A stretch of DNA of 64,000 nt from the NCBI GenBank assembly GCA_019057385.1, contig JAHQJS010000006.1, forward strand, positions 703,038 to 767,037, given 5' to 3'. Of the stretch, positions 52,760-60,028 are shown one piece after another. This DNA is from Candidatus Borrarchaeum weybense. Lineage in GTDB: Archaea > Asgardarchaeota > Sifarchaeia > Borrarchaeales > Borrarchaeaceae. A model generated the notes under the pieces. That model ran no database searches, was not told where the DNA came from, and saw only the letters and a program-made list of their open reading frames with translations. The first letter of the stretch is position 1; every line of letters begins with the position of its first letter. Made by a program: the position numbers and the translations under genes.

Positions 52760-53252
52760 TTATATACTTAAGTTCCGTAAATTATCTAATATATCATCTA
52801 TCTTTTGTTTTAATCTCTCTAACTTATTCTTATTCTCTGTAATAAAATCAGTACTGCTCTCTACGTTTATTATCAGATCACGATCAAAAATAGCATTTAT
52901 CTTTTCAACATCAACCTCAATATCAGCATCCACATAAATTTTTCCTAACTGAGATAGAAATGGATCTGTAAGCAAATATAAAATTCCACTGGATCGGATA
53001 AAAATCCAAGCGTTATCATCTAAATTTATAGGCGGAATGGCAAAATCCCTAATGTTCTGATTCTAAAATTTTTATATGTCCTTCAATTTTTAATTTATTT
53101 TGAGTTAATTCAATGATAAGATTCTTTTTGACCTTATCCAATTCTTGATTTCTTCTATCCTTTTCTTTCTTAACATCCCACGCTAAGCCTAATAGAAAAC
53201 CAATAATAACTCCTATTAAACCTGAAATTGTTGGATCTATTTTTAACATCAT
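52760..53252 (-). pseudogene. Single-TM anchored protein split by a frameshift
   Basis: Two frames make one protein. 53049-53252 encodes MMLKIDPTISGLIGVIIGFLLGLAWDVKKEKDRR...KILESEH and stops (TAG). The shifted frame (ending at 52760) continues directly as IRDFAIPPINLDDNAWIFIRSSG, then LLTDPFLSQLGKIYVDAD and a C-terminal coil. The joined product of ~160 residues matches a common anchored family (TM helix, WD.KKEK, long helix, IPPIN). One base is gained or lost near 53050, or the assembly has an indel. Confidence 0.6.
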
Positions 53253-53272
53253 ATTCTCGATCCTTAGAGATA

Positions 53273-53615
53273 TTATTCACTACGTTTCATCTGCTCAGTC
53301 ATAATATCTTTAACCTTTTCTTCATCAACAACTTCTACTTTTACCCCATTTATTCTTACTTCTGCAATTTTTTTATCCTTTAACTTTTCTTTCAACCAAA
53401 AAGCAAATTTGATAATATTTCCGATATTACTAATTATTGTTGTTATTAGAACAATATCTGGAATACCAATTGCTTTTCTAATGTATGTACTCCCATTCTA
53501 CTGTTACATCCTCAGAAATAGATTTTCTTGTTTCTCCTACTGAGAGTTCCTTTGTTTCAAATAACTCAAACTCTAAGGATTTCTCAAATGTTTCAATCTC
53601 TATATCAAATCTCAT
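53273..53615 (-). pseudogene. Small gene split by a frameshift
   Basis: ATG 53615 opens a beta-type domain (MRFDIEIETFEKSLEFELFETKEL...VEWEYIH, stop at 53478). The overlapping shifted frame continues RKAIGIPDIVLITTIISNIGNIIKFAFWLKEKLKDKK and a small DVxVEVVDEEKVKDI domain to 53273. The later frame has no start of its own. The joined ~113-residue protein would have one hydrophobic segment and an effector-like tail. Cause is mutation or assembly indel. Confidence 0.5.
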
Positions 53616-53730
53616 GGAAAAAGTCTATGTTTTCTTCTTCTTATTAAAATTATATGGCAAATTTCTAAAAAATTGAAAAATCCCCATTTCACTAATTTTA
53701 TTATATTCAGAAATTCTATATCTTTAAAAC

Positions 53731-54522
53731 ATGTCAATTTTCAAAGACTTAAAAAAATATAAAGAACACATACTCCGCATTGTTGTCCTCATAGTTATAG
53801 TAATAATCGTACCGCTAATTATTAGGTTACTTTTCCCCGAGTTTTTTAATATGTTTGTAATCCCCATAGTTGTCGGATTGATCACATCTGCTATTTGGTA
53901 TTATATAGTTTGGACTCTCTTTATTTATCCAACACAAAAAAGGGCAGAAGTTGTAAAGAAAGCAGTCTTTAAACTATTACTTAACTCTGAGATCCATTAT
54001 CCCCTTGGTGTAATAATTTTTAATCTTCTTCTTAAAGAGGATAAAACACCCGAAAACTTTTATAGGAATATCAAAAGCTATGTAGAGGCAAACCCTCAAA
54101 TATTTCAAGATTCAAATCTCTTAATCAATTATTTGAAAGCCATTTCTTTGGATGAATTTCACCAAGGCTTAATTGAGAAAATGACTCACTTAGATGATCA
54201 CACATGGAACAAAATAATAGATGCTACAATTAACTTAAAAAAAATTCTTAGTGATTTTCACACTCGTTATCCTCTTCATTACTCCAACGCTTGTAACATC
54301 TATCATAACGATCATCGCCATTACCTTCATGTTTCTTGTATCTATATTCTACATCGTTTATTTCCACACATCCAAATTTTTTATTCGCTATTTCTTTTCT
54401 CTTCTTACGTTTCTTCCTTCTCTTCTTATCTCTACTTAGTTCTATCAATTCACGCTTTGCATCTCTTGATATTTTTTCAAGATCAATCTTACTCATTTTC
54501 TTCACTTAAATACTCTGTCTAA
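53731..54522 (+). CDS. Membrane protein of the element, C-terminus uncertain
   Basis: 263 codons. The N-terminal half is credible: two strong membrane helices (ILRIVVLIVIVIIVPLIIRLL, VIPIVVGLITSAIWYYIVW) and a helical soluble part to about residue 172. Beyond the A8 run at 54238-54245 the frame becomes atypical. The neighbouring frame from 54251 gives two good membrane helices (FTLVILFITPTLV..., ITFMFLVSIFYIVYF) to 54439. A one-base indel in the A-run is likely. Overlaps a minus-strand frame (54248-54496). Confidence 0.5.
   Translation: MSIFKDLKKYKEHILRIVVLIVIVIIVPLIIRLLFPEFFNMFVIPIVVGLITSAIWYYIVWTLFIYPTQKRAEVVKKAVFKLLLNSEIHYPLGVIIFNLLLKEDKTPENFYRNIKSYVEANPQIFQDSNLLINYLKAISLDEFHQGLIEKMTHLDDHTWNKIIDATINLKKILSDFHTRYPLHYSNACNIYHNDHRHYLHVSCIYILHRLFPHIQIFYSLFLFSSYVSSFSSYLYLVLSIHALHLLIFFQDQSYSFSSLKYSV
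54248..54496 (-). CDS. Possible basic protein antisense to the membrane gene
   Basis: 82 codons from MSKIDLEK with GTGA 6 nt upstream. Lys/Arg-rich (DKKRRKKRKKRKE), then FGCVEINDVEYRYKKHEG. It is complementary to the hydrophobic extension of 53731-54522, so only one can be real. The minus direction fits most neighbours. Confidence 0.3.
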   Translation of the reverse strand: MSKIDLEKISRDAKRELIELSRDKKRRKKRKKRKEIANKKFGCVEINDVEYRYKKHEGNGDDRYDRCYKRWSNEEDNECENH

Positions 54523-54803
54523 CTCAGTTTTACTCAATTTATGGTTCATAATGTTCAATTTAGGTATCCTATGATACCCCCCTACCTTAACATGGTTTTT
54601 AGAAATCAGATAAAACACTACACTTGACTCATTTTTATTAAATTAGCATTAATGATCTTATCTTTCTTCTTATGACCATTACCATTATTATTGCCAAATG
54701 TATCAATCATTTCCCTTTTTTCCCATATTCTGGTTTTTTTGTCGTACTCTCTACTCGCGTCTGAACAACATCCTATATGCAGGCTATAGCCCCATATATT
54801 CAT

Positions 54804-55147
54804 CTCGGTTCAGGAGATTCAGTATCTCCCAATTAACTATTACCTCAGCACCTATATAAACCTTTCGGTTGATATTAGAGCATATTTCCTTATTTTGAAC
54901 AATTTTATGGTATATCTCAATCTTATAGTATATCTAATAATTTAGTTATACCAAAAACCGAATAAAATTATACTTTATAGAATATTGTTATACGTTATTT
55001 TGATTTTGTTATACTTTTCAAAAATAGCAGAATAAAAACCTTTTAATCTATAATTAATAAAAAAAGAAAGTGATACAATAATTGTATCAAAATAGGGATT
55101 AGGGAAGGAACTTTGCGTTACCAATTCGCTTTTCCTTCTCTTTTTTC
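54804..55147. other. AT-rich region with iteron-like motifs
   Basis: No gene. GTATATCT occurs at 54910 and 54928, GTTATAC at 54945, 54987 and 55008. The spacing of the last two is 21 bp. Such short repeats beside an integrase can be recombinase arm sites, operators or a replication origin. Confidence 0.4.
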
Positions 55148-56497
55148 CTACCAGTATTTATTTTGATTATTACCTAGCACATTCTCTACTCGTTCCTCTA
55201 ATTCTTCTATGCCACTTCTCAGATATAATGATGTTACTCTCAAATTGGCATGACCTAACATCTTTTGTATATCTGATAATAACATCCGTTCACCGTGTTC
55301 ATTCTGGGCTTTTTCCCATATCTTAGCTGCGGTATATCTAACATCATGCGGAGTTACCCTGAATCCTACCTTCTTTGAAATTTCCTTGTAATATTTCCAG
55401 ATAGCATTTCTATATGGTCTTTTTCCTTGCCTTGTAGTTATTAGGTAATCATGGTTCGGTCTAAATAACATTCTTTGTTTCATCTGTCTATTCAAATATC
55501 GTACTTGTTCATCGGTCAATGTCAATATTCGTTCCTTTGGAATATTACCCTTTGACTTGCCGTATATCTTTATTCTTTTACTTTCTAAGTCTATATGTTC
55601 TCTTTTTATCCGTGTATACTCTTCTCTTCTCAATCCAAAGTTCAATCCTAACCAAAAAACAAATCTTAGTATCGGATGTCTTACTGTTTTAAATATTGTT
55701 TTTACTTGTGATTCTGTTAATGATACTCTTGTCGTTTCTGTCCTGTGTTCATTACTATAGTTATTTCTGATCCATTTTCTTATCTTTTTTCTAGTCTTTT
55801 TAGATATACATACATCATTTTCTTCATCCCACGTCAAAAAACCAGCTATAGTATATGCCTTGTTCACTAGCGTATTTACTGAATTAGCTTTCTGATCTCG
55901 TTTTGCATCATAAACACCTTTCGTTTCTAAATGATTGAAATATTCTATCATATCACTTAATTCTAACTCTTGAAATCCCTGTTTATTCCTTACTTCAATG
56001 AGATAACTTTCAAAGTCTACTAGAATGGGTATATTGGTTACTAGACTTGAACGCGCAAACTCACCAGAATAATAATAATCTCTTAATATATCACTTAAAT
56101 TTTCTACATCTGTTTTATTATTATTTTCTGGTATCTCTAAGCCAGCTAATTCTATAGCTGTTATCAATGATCCAAATCGTCTTTTGTAAGTAGCTCCATC
56201 TGGTAACTCTTTTCTTCGCAAATCTGGATATTTCGGTACTCTTCCATGTTCTTCAAAGAATTTTACTAAAACATTCAATAATTCTTTATCAGAATACACA
56301 TAGTTTCTAGGTAAATATCCAGCTAGTCTTACTGCTTTTGACCAGCTACCAAAATGCCTTGTATATGTCATCGGTGAAGGATTCAAAGGATTACCTTTGA
56401 AATCCAATGCTTGAGGAACTTTACCATGCTGTTCATGCAAATCTCTTATGTATTGTAATAAAGATTCATCGGTGTATTTATTGTACTTATTCCCCAT
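55148..56497 (-). CDS. Tyrosine recombinase (integrase) with two N-terminal HNH-type (homing-endonuclease-associated) repeats
   Basis: 449 residues. Residues 7-61 and 67-121 are two copies of the homing-endonuclease-associated repeat (E-LL-.. F..HG.VP...D.......TY.RRFGS...A..LAG). Then come a helical N-terminal core-binding domain and the catalytic domain with R291 (NFGLRRE), H384-x2-R387 (PHDVRYT), H416 (LGHANLR) and nucleophile Y425 (SLYLRS). It cuts and joins the att repeats. Its gene begins where the RHH gene ends (1-nt overlap). The repeats could add DNA-site specificity. Confidence 0.92.
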   Translation of the reverse strand: MGNKYNKYTDESLLQYIRDLHEQHGKVPQALDFKGNPLNPSPMTYTRHFGSWSKAVRLAGYLPRNYVYSDKELLNVLVKFFEEHGRVPKYPDLRRKELPDGATYKRRFGSLITAIELAGLEIPENNNKTDVENLSDILRDYYYSGEFARSSLVTNIPILVDFESYLIEVRNKQGFQELELSDMIEYFNHLETKGVYDAKRDQKANSVNTLVNKAYTIAGFLTWDEENDVCISKKTRKKIRKWIRNNYSNEHRTETTRVSLTESQVKTIFKTVRHPILRFVFWLGLNFGLRREEYTRIKREHIDLESKRIKIYGKSKGNIPKERILTLTDEQVRYLNRQMKQRMLFRPNHDYLITTRQGKRPYRNAIWKYYKEISKKVGFRVTPHDVRYTAAKIWEKAQNEHGERMLLSDIQKMLGHANLRVTSLYLRSGIEELEERVENVLGNNQNKYW

Positions 56498-57072
56498 TAG
56501 ATCAACGCCTTAACTCCTTTACTGAAATCCCATTTAATTCTACCTATTCCATTTAGATCAAACAAGACATCAGCTAGAATATTCTTGTCAGGATACTCTT
56601 CCAATGGAATATTTTCTTGTTCCCAGTCAAAATACTGAGCTATTCCTTCATCCTCATTTCTGATTGCCTTTTCTAATTCATCAAGACTGATCCAATCTTG
56701 TAGATATTTCTCTTTGAATTTCTCTTGTTGTAATAGTCTCCTTAATCTATTGATAGCTATTTCTCGATTCTTTGTTTCATTCATTTCTTCCAATTGGAGA
56801 TCGGATAATGTTATTGATCTTTTCACTGCCTTTATCTCGTTTCTCAAGTTCTTTTGAATATCTTTAAGTAAATCCATTACTGGATTGATGTTTACTGAAC
56901 TTTGGATAGCCAGCTCTGAATCTGGATAAAATAATATTCCCCTAGAAATAAAGAACTCACAGGCATATCTGACAAACTCTGAAGTATCCATTTCGTTGTC
57001 TTCTGCAAACTTCTTGATTCTTTCCTTTTGTATGGATGATGCTTTCACTACGATATGTTCATTCTTTACCAA
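56497..57072 (-). CDS. Ribbon-helix-helix protein preceding the integrase
   Basis: 191 residues. The N-terminus VVKASSIQKERIKKFAEDNEMDTSEFVRYACEFFISRG is a MetJ/Arc/CopG-type ribbon-helix-helix. The rest is helical with a PLEEYPDK segment. It overlaps the integrase start by one base and lies directly beside attR, so it may act as an excisionase-like directionality factor or repressor of the integrase operon. Confidence 0.75.
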   Translation of the reverse strand: MVKNEHIVVKASSIQKERIKKFAEDNEMDTSEFVRYACEFFISRGILFYPDSELAIQSSVNINPVMDLLKDIQKNLRNEIKAVKRSITLSDLQLEEMNETKNREIAINRLRRLLQQEKFKEKYLQDWISLDELEKAIRNEDEGIAQYFDWEQENIPLEEYPDKNILADVLFDLNGIGRIKWDFSKGVKALI

Positions 57073-57121
57073 TTATTCACACGCCCTTGTTTTAGTTCTC
57101 TAAAAAGTCGTATGGTTATCC

Positions 57122-57146
57122 AGTACGCGGGATTTTACCCCGTACT
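57122..57146. promoter_or_regulatory. Inverted repeat near attR
   Basis: GTACG(C)GGG / CCCCGTAC around ATTTTA, between the RHH start and attR. Next to TATA-like TTTATAGG on the minus strand. Possibly an operator of the RHH-integrase operon. Confidence 0.4.
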
Positions 57147-57213
57147 TTCATCTCTAATACTCTTTATACCCTAGTACCTATAAATACTTTACGGTTATTA
57201 ATACTTTTATAGC

Positions 57214-57228
57214 CAGAATTGTGGAATT
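57214..57228 (+). repeat. Right attachment repeat (attR core)
   Basis: Second copy of CAGAATTGTGGAATT. Reading on in frame gives SKTEPNSRRTNY then the ORF at 57265, i.e. the continuation of the radical SAM protein. Confidence 0.85.
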
Positions 57229-58026
57229 AGCAAAACCGAACCAAATTCACGTCGAACAAACTATATGAGTCCAGAAGTATTCGAAAAAACTATGAAAGCG
57301 AATGATTGCATTGGATCATCGATTAGCTTTAATGAACCTACCCTGCTTTTGGAATACTCTCTTGATGTATTTGATACTGTGAAAGAATCTGGTCTATATT
57401 ATAATACATATATAACAAATATGTACATGACAGAAGAGGCTTTGAAATTACTCACAGAACATAAATGCGATGCGTTTGCCGCTAATATGAAGGGCGATGC
57501 AGAAGTTGTCAAAAAGCACTGTGGTGCTGATATAGAACTCATATGGAGAAACCTAAAGTTAGCAAAGGAAATGGGTGCACATATCGAAGTAATCACACTC
57601 GTCATACCCACAATCAATGATGATGTGCAAACCCTAAAAGAGATTGCCACTCGTATCTATGATGAGTTAGGAAAGGACACACCTTGGCATTGCACTCAGT
57701 TTTTTCCTGCATATAAATCTAGGGAAATAGGACTCAAAAAGAGAACACCAATCGAGACACTGGAAAAAGCCTACGAACTTGGAAAAGACGCTGGTTTGCG
57801 ATTTGTGTATTTGGGAAATGTCCCAAATCACCCTTATGAAAACACATATTGTCCTTCCTGCAATGCGTTATTGATTAAACGGTTTATTTTTGACTCACAG
57901 ATCTTTTTTAATGTTAAAAAAAGAATAGATGATAGAATTGATTTTGAAAAAAGGTGTCCTAACTGTGGAGAACATATTGAAATATTTGGTGAGTTCATTA
58001 GAAAAGAAAAAGGGGTTTTTAGCTAA
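57229..58026 (+). CDS. 3' part of the split radical SAM enzyme
   Basis: 265 codons after attR: SKTEPNSRRTNY, then the (beta/alpha) barrel with SISFNEPTLLLEYSLDVF, ITLVIPTINDD, TPWHCTQFFPAYKSREIG, and a C-terminal ribbon CPSC...CPNCGEH. The first ATG in this frame is 57265, so a truncated barrel could in theory be made, but it lacks the CxxxCxxC cluster and cannot be a radical SAM enzyme alone. The whole joined protein is 372 residues. Confidence 0.88.
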   Translation, partial: SKTEPNSRRTNYMSPEVFEKTMKANDCIGSSISFNEPTLLLEYSLDVFDTVKESGLYYNTYITNMYMTEEALKLLTEHKCDAFAANMKGDAEVVKKHCGADIELIWRNLKLAKEMGAHIEVITLVIPTINDDVQTLKEIATRIYDELGKDTPWHCTQFFPAYKSREIGLKKRTPIETLEKAYELGKDAGLRFVYLGNVPNHPYENTYCPSCNALLIKRFIFDSQIFFNVKKRIDDRIDFEKRCPNCGEHIEIFGEFIRKEKGVFS

Positions 58027-58047
58027 GTCTTTATGAAGAAGGCTTCG

Positions 58048-59577
58048 TTAATGGACCATAACTAACTCGGGATGACGTCGCTCATAATAGCGGATATATG
58101 CTTTTAGAACTTCGATCATTGCACGGATTCCCATCTTAACTATAGCCTTATGACCTATTTCGCTGGCAACCACTCTATAATTTCTGTCCATGTGTTTAAT
58201 GTTGTGTCTCCAGCAGTCCAATAGAATACGAGCATGGTATGGTGTCATATTGTCTGCTATGAACGCTCTGGAGTTTTTCATACTTGTAACCTGCATCGGG
58301 ACGAAGAAAAGTGGTATATACAAGTGAGGAAATGCGTCAAGTCTTTTTATTAGTTCAATAGTATCTTTCATTTCATCTGGTCCTTCACTGGGAAGTCCTG
58401 ATACTAATGTACAGACATTCGTCCAACCCAAATTGGCACAAGTTCGTAGAGCGTCGTATATCATGTCTGGATATTCTTCTGATGAGAAAGGAAGGGCTTT
58501 ACCATGCATTATTTCTTCAATTGTTTTAGAGCATCCTGTTTCGATTCCTGGTTGACATCCATAATACCTATGTCCTTTGCTTCGGAGGTATTTAGTTAAT
58601 CGTTCAAAAAAGTCTGGGTCGAAAGCCATTGGTGCTAAAGTCGAATGGGTTACAAACACCCGACTTATGCCAACATCCTCAAAGAGTGTTTTGTAAAGAT
58701 TCATTATAGCATCTTCGTCCGGGTAGAAGTGCTTTGAGTTGGAACCATATAAGAACACATCCTCTGACTGTAGACACATAGAATTATCACGGCTTCCCTT
58801 AGCATTTATTTTTGCATCATGCAATATTTTTTCAAGAGGGAAATCTCGCATCTTTCCAGCAGTGTTCGGGGCACAGAATTTACATCCTCTCCCGCATCCT
58901 CGTGAAATCTCCGTATAAGTGCCAAGCGCTGGACCCTGTATTAGAGGCACATCTTTTGGTTTTACTTGTCTTCCATAAAACACTCTTCTGTCAAGGCTTC
59001 CATTATTTTCCGGGCTTGCAAGTTGGCTAAAGAGTTCTGGAATTACATATTCTCCTTCGCCGATTACTAAATGATCTATACCAAATTTATCCATGTGAGC
59101 TTCGACTTCCCATGCACCTGGGCCGCCCATAACAACTTTAAATCCATATTTATTCTTTAGTTCCTTAACTTTTCTCATTAATCTAAAATATTCGATTCGG
59201 TTATGTGGAATGCCCTTAAAAATGGTGCTCCACGTTGATGTAGCAGGACCGATGCCCAATGGGTCTTCTGCTGAAATACCAACGATTTTTGTATTCTTGT
59301 TTATCAACTTATCCAAATAAAGCGAATGTGTAACTTTTACTTGTTCTCTGGAAAAACCACTCTGTATACATGTTGCTTCAATGGTCCTAAGACCGAGAGT
59401 TGCCCGAACTAAAGTTCCATCAGGGTAAGCTGGTTCGAGTGGGCAAAAGAACTTGAAGTAAATCCAGTGTGGACATATATTTTGTGGTAAACAAGCGCCA
59501 AATCCGACGTATGGGATCCCATTGTAATCGCTTGTTAGTGATAGATCTGAGGTTAATACGATTTCTGCACGTGCCAT
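58048..59577 (-). CDS. B12-binding-type radical SAM protein
   Basis: 509 residues. The N-terminal ~200 resemble a cobalamin-binding domain (VGISAEDPLGIGPATS, KVVMGGPGAWEVEAH, LVIGEGEYVIPEL). The radical SAM motif CGRGCKFC lies near residue 235, followed by CAPNTAGKMRDFP. Members include methyltransferases and methylthiotransferases for small molecules or tRNA. The precise reaction is unknown. Confidence 0.85.
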   Translation of the reverse strand: MARAEIVLTSDLSLTSDYNGIPYVGFGACLPQNICPHWIYFKFFCPLEPAYPDGTLVRATLGLRTIEATCIQSGFSREQVKVTHSLYLDKLINKNTKIVGISAEDPLGIGPATSTWSTIFKGIPHNRIEYFRLMRKVKELKNKYGFKVVMGGPGAWEVEAHMDKFGIDHLVIGEGEYVIPELFSQLASPENNGSLDRRVFYGRQVKPKDVPLIQGPALGTYTEISRGCGRGCKFCAPNTAGKMRDFPLEKILHDAKINAKGSRDNSMCLQSEDVFLYGSNSKHFYPDEDAIMNLYKTLFEDVGISRVFVTHSTLAPMAFDPDFFERLTKYLRSKGHRYYGCQPGIETGCSKTIEEIMHGKALPFSSEEYPDMIYDALRTCANLGWTNVCTLVSGLPSEGPDEMKDTIELIKRLDAFPHLYIPLFFVPMQVTSMKNSRAFIADNMTPYHARILLDCWRHNIKHMDRNYRVVASEIGHKAIVKMGIRAMIEVLKAYIRYYERRHPELVMVH

Positions 59578-60028
59578 GTAAATTCACCTGCCCCTTAAGA
59601 CAAGAAAGTTTCGTCATAGTTCTGAATAAATAGATAGGATTCTATACAATAGTTAACGATCATTTTTAGTACACAATTACATTTTCTAATTTGTATTAAT
59701 TTTACGTGAGTACTATCGAGGTCTAAAACACGTTAACCGATATTTTAGCAGTTGTATCATTAACTTGTATTTAAGAATCTTTTCTATTTCATACACTTAA
59801 AAGTATATAAATAGTGCGATTTTGGAGTATATAGTGCTATATAGCGCTGCGATATTGGAAAAAACGTCAATAAGTATAATAGTCTTATCATTTGGGTAGA
59901 AATCTTTCACATCAATTACGAGTAAAAGTCGTTGTTTATCTCTACCATAGAGTAACAACCACCATTTAATTTTTATATTAAAACTTATGACTATAACTCT
60001 CCTTGAAAAAAATTGAGGGATAGAGTTA
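59578..60028. promoter_or_regulatory. Divergent promoter region
   Basis: 451 bases without genes. A TATATAA box (59804-59810) is followed by TAGTGCGAT, TATAGTGCTA and TAGCGCTGCGAT, a set of direct and inverted repeats (59811-59852) that could be an operator. Both flanking genes read outward. Confidence 0.45.

Larger units (their letters stand above)
49103..57213. mobile_element. 8.1-kb integrated element inside the radical SAM gene
   Basis: 8111 bp bounded by the 15-bp repeat. It carries at its right end an RHH protein and a tyrosine recombinase, and at its left end a nuclease-like gene and a two-gene cargo. Excision by recombination at the repeats restores a continuous 372-codon radical SAM frame. 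The interior is visibly more AT-rich than the flanks. No capsid, replication or conjugation gene is recognisable, so it may be a satellite, a decaying provirus or an integrative element relying on a helper. Confidence 0.85.

Noticed and set aside
54618..54803. 61-codon minus frame
   Set aside because: No ribosome site or recognisable composition; near an AT-rich gap. Could be real but not supported.
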